DNA of 60,408 nucleotides, from positions 1 to 60,408 of the forward strand of contig NZ_JOIR01000039.1 in the NCBI RefSeq assembly GCF_000720115.1. The letters run 5' to 3'. The notes under the pieces are model-generated. The model did not search any database. It was not told where the DNA came from and worked only from the letters and a program-made list of their open reading frames with translations. A program made the position numbers and the translations under genes. Numbering within the stretch: position 1 is the first letter of the stretch; every line of letters begins with the position of its first letter. This document shows, in pieces, positions 8,751 through 17,691 of this stretch. The DNA comes from Streptomyces sp. NRRL F-2580. GTDB taxonomy: Bacteria; Actinomycetota; Actinomycetes; Streptomycetales; Streptomycetaceae.

Positions 8751-9371
8751 GTGAACGATGGCGGACCGGAGGAGTCCGGTGGGGCCGTGGGACTACCGAG
8801 CCGGCGTCGGCGGCCGACTCCCATGAGCCAGTGGCACCCGACGGCGCGCCTGTCGTACTGGGCCTTCCACGCCAACCGGCGGCCCGCGTACATGCGCTTC
8901 GCGTACCTGCACCTGGGTTCCGACGCGGCGGCGGAGGAGGCCGTGGACGCCGCCTTCGACTCGATCATGGGCGAATGGCTCCGGATGCTCCACATGGACC
9001 GCCTCGACGCCTACGCGTGGACGGTGCTCAAGCACTGCCTGGTCGACCGGCAGGGCCGGCGCCACCCCTGGCAGCAGCAGCCCGAGCCGATGGACATCAG
9101 CGCCTTCGAGGCCGCCCTCAAGGAGGCCCACGCCGACCAGTACGAGGTACTGACCGACACCATCCGCTTCTACTCCGCCGTCTCCCGGCTCGCCGAGCGC
9201 CAGCGCGACGCCGTACTCCTGCGGTACGGGCTCCAGTGCACCCCCGGTGAGGCCGCCGCCGTGATGGGCGTCGACGAGGCCACGGTCCGCTCCTACCTCG
9301 GCCAGGCCCACCGGCGGCTCGCGCGCCTCCTCGACACGTCCGCCGAATCAGCCGAATCCGCCGGCTCATGA
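8751..9371 (+). CDS. Sigma-70-like (ECF-type) HTH protein
   Basis: 206 residues with the layout of a small sigma factor. An N-terminal helical part resembles a degenerate region 2 (YMRFAYLHLGSDAAAEEAVD, residues about 50-75). A region-4 HTH follows (LAERQRDAVLLRYGLQCTPG, then EAAAVMGVDEATVRSYL). I chose GTG 8751 because GAGG stands 7 nt upstream; the internal ATG at 8823 has no ribosome site. The stop overlaps the next start as ATGA, so the two proteins are probably made in fixed ratio. No anti-sigma gene is visible; the partner is an IclR-domain protein instead. Region 2 is weak enough that a non-sigma DNA-binding role is possible. Confidence 0.75.
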   Translation: MNDGGPEESGGAVGLPSRRRRPTPMSQWHPTARLSYWAFHANRRPAYMRFAYLHLGSDAAAEEAVDAAFDSIMGEWLRMLHMDRLDAYAWTVLKHCLVDRQGRRHPWQQQPEPMDISAFEAALKEAHADQYEVLTDTIRFYSAVSRLAERQRDAVLLRYGLQCTPGEAAAVMGVDEATVRSYLGQAHRRLARLLDTSAESAESAGS

Positions 9372-11275
9372 AGCGGTACGAACCCCAGGAGCGGCGGGAC
9401 GGCGACGGAACCCCGCGCTCGCTCGCCGAGTTCCTCGCCCGGGCCGGCGTGCGCGACCGCTACCGGTACTACGACCTCGGCGCGGCCGAGGCCCGGCTGC
9501 TGCGCGCCACGCCGCACGGCCCGGTCCCCGGACACCGGGCCCGGCGCCGGTCCGCCTACGGCTGGAGCGACCCGGCCGGGGACTGCCCGCTCGACGCCGA
9601 GCGGGCCCGGCGCGACCTCAAGGCCGTCTGCCTGGCCTCGGTGTGCGCGCCGAAGGCCGGGGCGCACCTCGACAACTTCGGCACCGGCGGGCGCACCGAC
9701 CTGGCCGGCGCGGTCGTCTTCGGCTGCCTGCTGCACCTGGCCGGGCTGCGCGAAGGCTCCCGCTTCTGGTGGCAGTTCGCGGCAGGTTCCGGGAGCCCGC
9801 CGACCGCCGCCGCCGCGTACTGCCTCTTCCTCGACCACTCCCGGCGCGGTGAACACCACGACGCCCGGCTCTGGGCGCGCGAGCTGGGCCGCCGCGGCTT
9901 CCGGCCGGGCGGCCGGCGGGACCTGCGGGAGGTCCGGCTGTGCGCGCAGGCGGCCGTGCTGCGCTACGTCGACCAGTTCGAGGACCCCGATCTGGGCCCG
10001 GTGCCGCTGCCGCGGCCCGGGCTGTCCGGGGTGCTGGCCGCGTTCCTGGCGCCGCCCGTCTCCGTGGCGGCGACGGCAACGGAGACGGCGACGGCGACCG
10101 TCCCGGCACCGGTGGCCTCGGCACCGGTGGCCACGGTCCGGCCGGCCGCCGGGCCGCTGCGCCACCCGGCACTGACGGCGGCGGCCCGCGGGACCGTCGT
10201 CCAGGGCGGGACGAGCGAGGCCCTGGCGGAGGCCCGCCGCGCGCTGGCCGTCGTACGCGTCCTGGAACAGCACCCGCTCGGGGTGCGGGCCGCCCAGCTG
10301 GCCCGCGAGGCGAGCCTCGCCGAGGGGGAGCTGCGCCCGCTCCTGTCGATGCTGTGCGAGGAGGAGTACGCGTACCGCCCGGGCGCGGGGGTGTACGCGC
10401 GCGGGCCCGCCCTGGACCGGCTCGCCGCCCCCGGCGGCCACGGCCTGACCGGCCAGCTCCAGCGCACCCTGGCCCTGGCCCGGGACAGCGCGGGCGCCGC
10501 GGTGTACCTCAGCCGGTACGCCGAGGGCGAGGTCCGGATCACGCAGACGGCGGACGGGCCCGCGGCCCCGCCGGTGCGGGAGTGGGTGGACTTCCGGGCG
10601 GCCGCGCACGCCAGCGCGGTCGGCAAGTGCCTGCTGACCCAGCTCGACCACGACCGCCGCGCCGACCACGTGGCCCGGCACCGGACCGCCCGGCTCACCC
10701 CGCGGACGATCACCGACAGCAGGGTGCTGTTCAGCGCGCTGGACGCGGTCGCTCCGGGCGCGCCCGTCTTCGACCTGCTCGAGTACTCCCCCGGGGTCGT
10801 CTGCTCGGCGGTCCCGATCGCCACCGGCGACGCGGCCGGGAGCCTCGCGCTCTCGCTGCCCGCGACCCATGCCCACCGGCTGCCCGAGGCCACCGCGGCC
10901 CTGCGCCGCAAGGCCGTCCCGGTCCTCCTGGCCCTGCTCCTGACCGGCGCGATCCCCCCGGACGCCACGGCCGCCGCCGCGGCCCCCGCGGACGCCCCCG
11001 CCGCGGAGCCCCCGGCTCGGCCCGTGCCGATGAGGGCGCCGGTCACCCCGGAGACCCTCCGCCACCTGCGCCGCCTCTTCCGCACCCCGCTCACCGGAGC
11101 CACGGCCACCCCGGGCGGCCCCCACCTGGTCAGCGACACCACGGCCGCGGCGGCCTACCTCTTCGACGCCGCCCCGGCCGGCGACCAGCCCCGCCTGTCC
11201 CTGCCCCACACCTTCACGTCGGTCGCCCCGGGCAGCCTGACCACCCCGACGGGCCTGGTGGTCCTTAGCACGTGA
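9368..11275 (+). CDS. Chimeric regulator: unknown N-terminal domain + IclR-type HTH and effector domain
   Basis: 635 residues, more than twice the usual 250-270 of IclR regulators. Residues 1-225 form a region I do not recognise, with many aromatic residues (RYRYYDL, SRFWWQFAAGSG). An Ala/Thr/Pro linker spans 230-265. A winged HTH follows at about 285-350 (RALAVVRVLEQHPLGVRAAQ, then LAREASLAEGELRPLLSML). An IclR-type ligand domain spans about 360-530, with the family's HASAVGKCLL segment. The Ala/Pro-rich C-terminal tail is unassigned. The gene is coupled by ATGA overlap to the sigma-like gene, so the pair probably acts together. It ends at a bidirectional terminator. Confidence 0.7.
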   Translation: MKRYEPQERRDGDGTPRSLAEFLARAGVRDRYRYYDLGAAEARLLRATPHGPVPGHRARRRSAYGWSDPAGDCPLDAERARRDLKAVCLASVCAPKAGAHLDNFGTGGRTDLAGAVVFGCLLHLAGLREGSRFWWQFAAGSGSPPTAAAAYCLFLDHSRRGEHHDARLWARELGRRGFRPGGRRDLREVRLCAQAAVLRYVDQFEDPDLGPVPLPRPGLSGVLAAFLAPPVSVAATATETATATVPAPVASAPVATVRPAAGPLRHPALTAAARGTVVQGGTSEALAEARRALAVVRVLEQHPLGVRAAQLAREASLAEGELRPLLSMLCEEEYAYRPGAGVYARGPALDRLAAPGGHGLTGQLQRTLALARDSAGAAVYLSRYAEGEVRITQTADGPAAPPVREWVDFRAAAHASAVGKCLLTQLDHDRRADHVARHRTARLTPRTITDSRVLFSALDAVAPGAPVFDLLEYSPGVVCSAVPIATGDAAGSLALSLPATHAHRLPEATAALRRKAVPVLLALLLTGAIPPDATAAAAAPADAPAAEPPARPVPMRAPVTPETLRHLRRLFRTPLTGATATPGGPHLVSDTTAAAAYLFDAAPAGDQPRLSLPHTFTSVAPGSLTTPTGLVVLST

Positions 11276-11289
11276 ACGGCAAAAAAGAA

Positions 11290-11314
11290 GAACCCCACAC
11301 GATGTGTGGGGTTC
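11290..11314. terminator. Bidirectional intrinsic terminator
   Basis: A perfect 10-bp stem (GAACCCCACA / TGTGGGGTTC) is flanked by an A-rich tract on the left and TTTCTT on the right. It therefore works for the plus-strand IclR chimera and, on the minus strand (TTCTTCTTTTTT), for the tRNA gene. Confidence 0.92.
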
Positions 11315-11321
11315 TTTCTTG

Positions 11322-11406
11322 TGTCCGAGGGGGGACTTGAACCCCCACGCCCGATAAAGGGCACTAGCACCTCAAGCTAGCGCGTCTGCCATTCCGCCAC
11401 CCGGAC
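11322..11406 (-). tRNA. tRNA-Leu (anticodon GAG)
   Basis: The reverse complement folds into a class II tRNA of 85 nt. The acceptor GTCCGGG pairs with CTCGGAC, and the discriminator is A. The anticodon stem CTAGC/GCTAG encloses TTGAGGT, which gives anticodon GAG. A long variable arm is present (TGCCCTTTATCGGGCG), and the T-arm GGGGGTTCAAGTCCCCC is perfect. CCA is not encoded, as is usual in Streptomyces. Confidence 0.97.
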
Positions 11407-11783
11407 CAGGTGGTCGGCCCCGGTTTCCCGCGGCGACATGGACAACAATAGCAAAGGATCGGCGGGCTTCCGACCACATATCCGAGCGGTGGGCGTCCGC
11501 CACGCCGGGCTGACCTGCGGGCATGCACCGACGGGCGTAGCGAGACGGCATGTCTCGCCGGGGGCGGGCGGGGTCGCCGTCTACCTCGCCGGGGACCTGG
11601 ACTTCCGGGCCGTGCTCGGGAGCGGCCCGGCCCGGTTCCGGGCGGCGGCGCTGGTGCTCGTCCTGGCGACGGTCCCGGTCGGCACGGGTGCCTCCGGGCT
11701 CCGGCAGCCGGTGGCGCTCGTCGTCGTGCTGCCGGGGACGCCGGGAGCCGAGGTGCGCCGTGCCCCGGGCCGCACGGCGACGC
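11407..11783. other. Intergenic region, 377 bp, no supported gene
   Basis: This lies between the tRNA-Leu 5' end and the KAS III stop. The part next to the tRNA is relatively A/T-rich and carries a TATTGT hexamer on the minus strand (11445-11450), about 38 bp upstream of the tRNA, a reasonable -10 element. A plus-strand open frame covers most of the rest, but it lacks a ribosome site and resembles no family I know, so I do not call it. Confidence 0.4.
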
Positions 11784-12725
11784 CTACGGGCAGCTGATGA
11801 CCTGGCCCGCGTAGGAGAGGTTGCCGCCGAAGCCGAACAGGAGGACCGGGGCGCCGCTGGGGATCTCGCCGCGCTGGACCAGCTTGGACAGGGCCATCGG
11901 GATGCTGGCGGCCGAGGTGTTGCCGGAGTCGACGACGTCGCGGGCGACGACGGCGTTGACGGCGCCGATCTTGGCGGCGAGCGGCTCGATGATCCGCAGG
12001 TTCGCCTGGTGCAGGACGACCGCGGCCAGGTCCTCCGGGGTGATCCCGGCCTTCTCGCACACCTTGCGGGCGAGCGGCGGGAGCTGGCTGGTGGTCCAGC
12101 GGTAGACGGACTGGCCCTCCTGGGCGAAGACCGGCGGCGAGCCCTCGATCCGGACCGCGTTGCCCATCTCCGGGACCGAACCCCACAGCACCGGGCCGAT
12201 GCCCGGCTCCTCGCAGGCCTCGACGACGGCCGCGCCGGCGCCGTCGCCGGTGAGCACGCAGGTGGTGCGGTCGTTCCAGTCGGTGATCTCGGTCATCTTG
12301 TCGGCGCCGATGACCAGGGCGCGGGTGGCGGAGCCGGCGCGGATGGCGTGGTCGGCGGTGGCCAGGGCGTGGGTGAAGCCCGAGCAGACGACGTTGATGT
12401 CCATCACGGCGGGGCCGCCGCCCATGCCCAGCTTGGCGGCGACGCGCGCGGCCATGTTGGGCGAACGGTCGATCGCGGTGGAGGTGGCGACCAGGACGAG
12501 GTCGATGTCGTCCGGGGTCAGGCCGGCGCCGGCCAGCGCCTTGCCCGCCGCCTGGTAGGCCAGCTCGTCCACCGGCTCGTCCGGGCCCGCCATGTGGCGG
12601 GTGCGGATGCCGACGCGGGACCGGATCCACTCGTCGGTGGTGTCGACCATGGCCGCGAGGTCCTCGTTGGTGAGCACTTTCGCGGGCTGGTAGTGCCCTA
12701 GCGCCACCACGCGTGAACCGGTCAT
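11784..12725 (-). CDS. Beta-ketoacyl-ACP synthase III (KAS III, FabH-type), stand-alone copy
   Basis: 313 residues, the normal KAS III length. The thiolase-fold catalytic triad is complete: C114 in VVCSGF, H239 in VVLHQANLRI and N269 in DSGNTSAASIP. KAS III condenses an acyl-CoA starter with malonyl-ACP to begin fatty-acid synthesis. No other fab gene lies near, so this is not the housekeeping fabH of a fabD-fabH-acpP-fabF cluster; it may supply special starter units or acyl groups. The ATG at 12725 is preceded by a G-rich site about 9 nt away. Divergently transcribed from fdhD. Confidence 0.9.
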   Translation of the reverse strand: MTGSRVVALGHYQPAKVLTNEDLAAMVDTTDEWIRSRVGIRTRHMAGPDEPVDELAYQAAGKALAGAGLTPDDIDLVLVATSTAIDRSPNMAARVAAKLGMGGGPAVMDINVVCSGFTHALATADHAIRAGSATRALVIGADKMTEITDWNDRTTCVLTGDGAGAAVVEACEEPGIGPVLWGSVPEMGNAVRIEGSPPVFAQEGQSVYRWTTSQLPPLARKVCEKAGITPEDLAAVVLHQANLRIIEPLAAKIGAVNAVVARDVVDSGNTSAASIPMALSKLVQRGEIPSGAPVLLFGFGGNLSYAGQVISCP

Positions 12726-12870
12726 GGGCGGGGTCCCCCCTTGTACGGAAGTCAGGATCACCCAGCTTTGCCTGCTACTGGTGGGTACGGGTGCGTGTGA
12801 CCCGACAGGATTCCGGCCCCGGATTTTGGAGCTTCCCGAGGATCCACCTGCCGGGAGCGTCGCGGGAAGC

Positions 12871-12893
12871 GGAACCGGGACAATGAGCTCGTC
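12871..12893 (+). promoter_or_regulatory. Possible SigE-like promoter upstream of fdhD
   Basis: GGAAC at 12871-12875 followed after 16 nt by TC (12892-12893) fits the AAC-N16-TC pattern quoted for Streptomyces SigE promoters. It lies 40 bp upstream of the fdhD start. Such short patterns occur by chance, so this is a weak call. Confidence 0.25.
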
Positions 12894-12932
12894 GGATACC
12901 GGCGAGAAAGCAGAAGGGGAGGGCTGATCACC

Positions 12933-13760
12933 ATGGGACGGGTCACCGAACGTCGTCGCGTCGTCCGGATCCGGAACGGCGGGGCGGGCGTCCGCCCGGA
13001 CACGCTGGTGGCCGAGGAGCCGCTGGAGATACGTCTGAACGGCAAGCCCCTGGCCATCACGATGCGTACGCCGGGCGACGACTTCGCGCTGGCGGTGGGC
13101 TTCCTCGTCAGCGAGGGAGTGCTCGCGGCGGCCTCGGACGTGCAGGCCGTCACGTACTGCGAGGGGGCCACCGAGGACGGTTCGAACACCTACAACGTGG
13201 TCAACGTGCAGCTGGCCGCCGGGGTTCCGGTGCCGGACATCACGCTGGAGCGGAACGTCTACACCACCTCCTCCTGCGGCCTGTGCGGCAAGGCCAGCCT
13301 GGACGCAGTCCGTACGGCGACCCGTTTCCCGGGGATCGCCGCCGATCCGGTACGGGTACCCGCGGAGGTCCTCTGCGAGCTCCCGGACCGGCTGCGCGCG
13401 GCCCAGAAGGTCTTCGACCGTACGGGCGGACTGCACGCGGCGGGGCTGTTCACGGCACGGGGCGAGCTGCTGGACCTGCGGGAGGACGTGGGCCGGCACA
13501 ACGCGGTCGACAAGATCGTCGGCCGTGCGTTCCAGGCCGGCCGCCTCCCGCTGACGGGCGCGGTCCTGCTGGTGTCGGGCCGGGCCTCCTTCGAGCTCGT
13601 GCAGAAGGCCGTGATGGCGGGCGTCCCGGTGCTGGCGGCCGTCTCCGCGCCGTCCTCGCTGGCGGTGGACCTGGCGCTGGAGTCGGGGATGACGCTGGTC
13701 GGCTTCCTGCGGGGGCCGGACATGAACATCTACGCGGGCGAGGAGCGGATCACCCTCTAG
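12933..13760 (+). CDS. fdhD: Formate dehydrogenase accessory sulfurtransferase FdhD
   Basis: 275 residues. FdhD passes sulfur from a cysteine desulfurase to the molybdenum cofactor so that formate dehydrogenase becomes active. The persulfide-carrying C115-X2-C118 pair is present in [11 protein letters not shown], and the conserved GGLHAAGLF and [11 protein letters not shown] segments are intact. The ATG has GGGAGGG about 10 nt upstream. The end overlaps the convergent ferredoxin-like gene by 11 bp. No formate dehydrogenase gene lies in the window, so its client is encoded elsewhere. Confidence 0.95.
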   Translation: MGRVTERRRVVRIRNGGAGVRPDTLVAEEPLEIRLNGKPLAITMRTPGDDFALAVGFLVSEGVLAAASDVQAVTYCEGATEDGSNTYNVVNVQLAAGVPVPDITLERNVYTTSSCGLCGKASLDAVRTATRFPGIAADPVRVPAEVLCELPDRLRAAQKVFDRTGGLHAAGLFTARGELLDLREDVGRHNAVDKIVGRAFQAGRLPLTGAVLLVSGRASFELVQKAVMAGVPVLAAVSAPSSLAVDLALESGMTLVGFLRGPDMNIYAGEERITL

Positions 13761-14190
13761 CCTTCCGGCGGCCGCGGCGGGCGGTGTCGGCGGCCGGCTT
13801 CGGGGCCGGGGGGTCGATGCGGTGGAGGTCCAGGGTGGCCGGGAGCGGGGTGGTGCCCGGGCCGCCGGATTCGGCCCAGGCGATGATCTCGTCGGTCGCG
13901 GTGTCGTCCAGGGCCCAGCCGAACCAGGTCGCGCGGGCGCCGCGGCGGCGGGCTTCGGTGGTGGGCTGCACCACGATGACGTTGGCCTGGGCGCAGGGGC
14001 CGAGGCACTCGCTCGTACGGACGGCCAGGCGGCCCCCGGAGGCGGCCGCGGCCTCGCGCAGCCGGGCGAGTTGGCCGGCGTGGTCGGAGCCGGGGTTCTT
14101 GCGGGGGTCGCCGCAGCAGCAGCCGCGGCAGACCACGAGGGTGCAGGGGCGTTCGGCGTGGGCGGCGAGCGGGCGTATCCAGGTCACCAC
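13750..14190 (-). CDS. (2Fe-2S) ferredoxin-domain protein (thioredoxin-like fold)
   Basis: 146 residues. The N-terminal part has a cysteine-rich stretch [11 protein letters not shown] (C21, C24-C26), and later comes ECLGPC (C62, C66), followed by ANVIVVQP. This pattern is that of thioredoxin-like 2Fe-2S proteins related to the small subunit of NAD-dependent hydrogenases and formate dehydrogenases. The C-terminal 50 residues are a variable acidic/basic tail. Lying convergent with fdhD, it may serve an electron-transfer or cofactor-related role, but that is inference. It starts 6 bp after the transporter stop, so it is in one transcription unit with that gene. Confidence 0.8.
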   Translation of the reverse strand: MVTWIRPLAAHAERPCTLVVCRGCCCGDPRKNPGSDHAGQLARLREAAAASGGRLAVRTSECLGPCAQANVIVVQPTTEARRRGARATWFGWALDDTATDEIIAWAESGGPGTTPLPATLDLHRIDPPAPKPAADTARRGRRKARG

Positions 14191-14196
14191 CGCACG

Positions 14197-15237
14197 TTAT
14201 CGGGCCTGGCCGGTGGGCTGTTGGGCCGCGGGCGAGACCTCCGCCACACGGTCGGGGGCGGGTTCGCGGTCCGGGTCCTGGGCGCGGCGGCGGGCGATGA
14301 CCGCGCAGACCATCAGCTGCATCTGGTGGAAGAGCATCAGCGGGAGCACGGCGAGGCCGGCCTGGGCTCCGAACAGCACGCTGGCCATGGGGAGTCCGGC
14401 GGCCAGGCTCTTCTTCGACCCGGCGAACTGGATGGCGATGCGGTCCGCGCGGCCGAAGCCGAGGCGGGCCGAGCCGTACCAGGTGACGAGCAGCATGACG
14501 GCGAGGATCACCGCCTCGACCAGCAGCAGGGCGCCGATGCGCGGCGGGCTGACCTGGTGCCAGATGCCCGCGGTCACGCCCGCGCTGAAGGCGGCGTAGA
14601 CGACGAGCAGGATCGAGCCGCGGTCGACGTAGCCGAGGACCTGCTTGTGGCGGACGAGGAAGCCGCCGACCCAGCGGCGCAGGGACTGCCCGAGGAGGAA
14701 GGGCAGCAGCAGCTGGAGGGTGATCTTGAGGAGCGAGTCGAGGGAGAAGCCGCCCGCGTGGCCGCCGAGCAGGCCGGCGGCGAGGAGGGGGGTGAGGGCG
14801 ATGCCGGCCAGGCTGGAGAAGGAGCCGGCGCAGATCGCGGCGGGCACGTTGCCGCGGGCGATCGAGGTGAAGGCGATGGAGGACTGGACGGTCGAGGGGA
14901 CCAGGCAGAGGAAGAGCAGGCCGGCGTAGAGCGGCTGGGTCAGGACGGCGGGAACGAGACCGCGGGCGGCCAGGCCGAGGAGCGGGAAGAGCAGGAAGGT
15001 GCAGGCGAGCACGGTGAGGTGCAGCCGCCAGTGGCGCAGTCCTTCGAGGGCCTCGCGGGTGGAGAGCCGGGCGCCGTAGAGGAAGAAGAGCAGGGCCACG
15101 GCCGCGGTGGAGGCGCCGTCGGCGATCGGGGCGGCCGCACCGCGGGCGGGGAGCAGGGCGGCGAGGCCGACGGCGGCGAGCAGGGCCAGGACGTACGGGT
15201 CCAGGGGCAGCCGGGCGGGGAGGTGCGGGCGGCGCAT
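14197..15237 (-). CDS. Bile acid:sodium symporter-family (BASS/SBF-like) transporter
   Basis: About 346 residues with nine to ten TM helices. Family features include the proline- and glycine-broken helices (CLVPSTVQSSIAFTSIARGN; FAGSKKSLAAGLPMA) that form the crossover core, as in the SBF-like YfeH branch. The substrate is unknown; these proteins move organic anions with sodium. I prefer ATG 15237 (MRRPHLPARLPLDPYV) because translation from the longer open frame would add 38 residues lacking hydrophobic or family features; no good ribosome site distinguishes the options. A hairpin 34 bp upstream of this start separates it from the preceding membrane-protein gene. Confidence 0.85.
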   Translation of the reverse strand: MRRPHLPARLPLDPYVLALLAAVGLAALLPARGAAAPIADGASTAAVALLFFLYGARLSTREALEGLRHWRLHLTVLACTFLLFPLLGLAARGLVPAVLTQPLYAGLLFLCLVPSTVQSSIAFTSIARGNVPAAICAGSFSSLAGIALTPLLAAGLLGGHAGGFSLDSLLKITLQLLLPFLLGQSLRRWVGGFLVRHKQVLGYVDRGSILLVVYAAFSAGVTAGIWHQVSPPRIGALLLVEAVILAVMLLVTWYGSARLGFGRADRIAIQFAGSKKSLAAGLPMASVLFGAQAGLAVLPLMLFHQMQLMVCAVIARRRAQDPDREPAPDRVAEVSPAAQQPTGQAR

Positions 15238-15270
15238 GTGCGGGGTGCTCACTTGCTGTCGGGGGGAGTG

Positions 15271-15296
15271 GCGCCCGGGTGGACGGACCCGGGCGC
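15271..15296 (-). terminator. Terminator-like hairpin after the 15387-16538 gene
   Basis: A perfect 10-bp stem GCGCCCGGGT / ACCCGGGCGC with a 6-nt loop, without a T tract. It lies between the membrane-protein stop (15387) and the transporter start (15237), all on the minus strand. Confidence 0.55.
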
Positions 15297-15386
15297 TGTG
15301 CTCCCTCCATGGTCGACGGTGGGCGGTGATCGGGAAACCCGTACACCGCACTCACTGTCATCACGACCCGCGATGGCAGGCGGGTG

Positions 15387-16538
15387 TCATCTCTCGCCGG
15401 TCTCCGCGGCGGACGCCGGGGCCGGGGCGGGTGCGTCAGTGGTGGTGGCGGTGGCACTGGCACTGGCGGCGGCGGTGGCGATCAGGGCCTCGGCGAGGTT
15501 CTCCTTGCGCATCCGCAGGTCGACGTAGAGCAGGGCGTTCACCAGCGAGGGGAAACCGTACTGGAAGAGCGCGCTGAGTACGCCGCCGACCAGCACGGCG
15601 ATCGCGTACACGATGATCCCGACGATGATCTCTTCCGGATCGGCGTGGCCCTCGCTCCCCGCCGACAAGGCGGGGACGAGCGAGACCATGCCGACCAAGC
15701 CGAAGGGCATCTGGATGGCGTAGCCGACGGCGCCGGCCACGATGGACCCGACCAGCGAGATGCCGAACACGCGCCACCAGCCGCCGCTGACCAGCTGGGA
15801 GGAGCGCCGCAGGGAGGCGACCGGCCCGAGACCCTCGCACACGGCGACGGCGGGCGCGAGGCTGAACCGTGTCATCAGCCAGGCCGCGACGGGCAGGTAG
15901 AGCAGGACGCCCGGGATCAGCACGGCGAGGGCGGCCGGCGGACCGGAGCCGTCGGCGGACATGACGATCAGCGGGATGCAGACCGCGTAGAGGACGAGGA
16001 TCGGCCCGCCCACGATCAACCCCGTCAGCAGCAGGGTTCCGAGCACCGACGGCAGCCGGGACCAGCAGCGGCTCCACATCGCGACGAAGGTCGTGGGCCG
16101 GCCGACCACGGCCTCCTGCACCACCGCGGGGCACAGGGCGGCGATCATCGCCGCGCACAGCGTCACCACGACCAGCAGGAGCACACCGGCCGGCACGAAG
16201 GACAGGAACAGGGCCGCCACGTCCGCGCCGTCGGGGTCTTCGCCCGGCGCGAGGTCGAAGACGGCGGCGAAGCGGTCCTGCGTGACGGCGACGGTGACGC
16301 CGATCGCCGCGACCATGATCATGACTCCGACGGCCTGTACCGCGAGCATCACGCCGATCAGGGGCTTGGCGTACCGGCGGAAGGTCGTGAAGGCACCGTT
16401 GAGTATCTCGCTCACGGCGAGCGGGTGCAGGGGTATGACGCCGGGCTTGGGCGGCGGCGGGAACGGCGGCGGCCAGCTCCCTCCCCACGACGGATTCGGC
16501 TGTCCCGGGTACGGTCCCGGCCCCGTGTTGTACGACAT
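15387..16538 (-). CDS. Proline-rich integral membrane protein of unknown function
   Basis: 383 residues. A short Pro/Gly-rich cytoplasmic head (residues 1-33) is followed by six to seven hydrophobic helices and an Ala/Thr/Pro-rich tail. The layout matches a common Streptomyces membrane-protein family that I know only as uncharacterised (glycerophosphoryl-diester-phosphodiesterase-membrane-domain-like). ATG 16538 has GAGGGGG about 8 nt upstream. Longer in-frame extension to 17600 is the antisense shadow of the LysR gene and is rejected. Divergent from the LysR gene with a 147-bp spacer. Confidence 0.8.
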   Translation of the reverse strand: MSYNTGPGPYPGQPNPSWGGSWPPPFPPPPKPGVIPLHPLAVSEILNGAFTTFRRYAKPLIGVMLAVQAVGVMIMVAAIGVTVAVTQDRFAAVFDLAPGEDPDGADVAALFLSFVPAGVLLLVVVTLCAAMIAALCPAVVQEAVVGRPTTFVAMWSRCWSRLPSVLGTLLLTGLIVGGPILVLYAVCIPLIVMSADGSGPPAALAVLIPGVLLYLPVAAWLMTRFSLAPAVAVCEGLGPVASLRRSSQLVSGGWWRVFGISLVGSIVAGAVGYAIQMPFGLVGMVSLVPALSAGSEGHADPEEIIVGIIVYAIAVLVGGVLSALFQYGFPSLVNALLYVDLRMRKENLAEALIATAAASASATATTTDAPAPAPASAAETGER

Positions 16539-16685
16539 CAGTTGTCCCCCTCGAAATGAAGGGACACGGTAACCCGCCCCGGTGCGGTCCGGAGCAGCCG
16601 CCCCCGGCCCCCGTGGACCGCTCGTGCGCAGGTCAACGGCCACGACGCTGACCGGCGGCGGTGGGAACGGCCTAGCATCAGCGGT

Positions 16686-17537
16686 GTGTACGACCCCGTC
16701 CAGCTGCGTACGTTCCTCACGGTGGCCCAGACGCTCAGCTTCACCCAGGCCGCGGGGCGGCTCGGCGTGCGGCAGTCCACGGTCAGTCAGCACGTACGGC
16801 GGCTGGAAGAGGCGACGGGACGGCCGCTGTTCGTCCGGGACACGCACAGCGTGGAGTTGACGGAGGACGGCGAGGCGCTGCTCGGCTTCGCGCGGACGAT
16901 CCTGGAGGCGCACGAGCGGGCGGCGGCCTTCTTCGCGGGGACGCGGCTGCGCGGGCGGCTGCGGTTCGGGGCCTCGGAGGACTTCGTGCTGACGCGGCTT
17001 CCGGAGATCCTGGAGGGCTTCCGGCACGAGCACCCCGAGGTGGATCTGGAGCTGTCGGTGGAGCTCTCGGGAACGCTGCACGAGCGGCTGGACGCGGGGC
17101 GGCTGGACCTGGTGCTGGCGAAGCGGCGCGGCCCGGGCGACGAGCGGGGCCGCCTGGTATGGCGGGACCGGATGGTGTGGATCGGCGCGGAGGGGTTGCG
17201 GGTTGACCCGGAGCGTCCCGTTCCGCTGATTGTCTTCCCGCCACCGGGCATCACCCGGGCCCGTGCGCTGGAGGTGCTGGAACGCGAGGGCCGGGCCTGG
17301 CGGATCGCGTGCACGAGCGGCAGCCTGAGCGGTCTGATCGCGGCGGCCCGGGCCGGGCTGGGCGTGATGGCGCACACCCGCGGGCTGATCCCGCCGGGCC
17401 TGGTGCGGGTCGGCGGGCTGCCCGAGCTGGGGCCGGTGGAGTTCGCGCTGCTCCGCGGGCCGCGCGCCTCCGCCGCGGCCGAGGCGCTGGCGGCGGCGGT
17501 GCTCTCCGGCGCGGACCGGCTCAGCCGCACCGGCTGA
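16686..17537 (+). CDS. LysR-family transcriptional regulator
   Basis: 283 residues. The N-terminal winged HTH (residues 1-60) reads LRTFLTVAQTLSFTQAAGRL then GVRQSTVSQHVRRLEEATGR, the standard LysR pattern. A periplasmic-binding-protein-like effector domain fills residues 90-283. GTG start. LysR proteins usually control a divergent neighbour; here that is the membrane-protein gene (start 16538) and possibly the BASS transporter beyond it. The co-inducer is unknown. Confidence 0.93.
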   Translation: MYDPVQLRTFLTVAQTLSFTQAAGRLGVRQSTVSQHVRRLEEATGRPLFVRDTHSVELTEDGEALLGFARTILEAHERAAAFFAGTRLRGRLRFGASEDFVLTRLPEILEGFRHEHPEVDLELSVELSGTLHERLDAGRLDLVLAKRRGPGDERGRLVWRDRMVWIGAEGLRVDPERPVPLIVFPPPGITRARALEVLEREGRAWRIACTSGSLSGLIAAARAGLGVMAHTRGLIPPGLVRVGGLPELGPVEFALLRGPRASAAAEALAAAVLSGADRLSRTG

Positions 17538-17691
17538 CCCGCCCGCGCCGCCCGGGAGTCCCGGAACGTCGCACGTCAGAGGCATGGGACGGCGCGTCAC
17601 TGGGGAGGTCTTGTGGAGGAATCCGATTGCTGATCAACGCCCCCTGACCGTGAGGTACGTTCACCCGCGGCGCGCGGAGAGGAGCGGGGCC

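Noticed and set aside
11438..11797. A 119-codon plus-strand frame between tRNA-Leu and the KAS III gene
   Set aside because: No ribosome site, no recognisable family, and it overlaps the KAS III 3' end. Left as intergenic.
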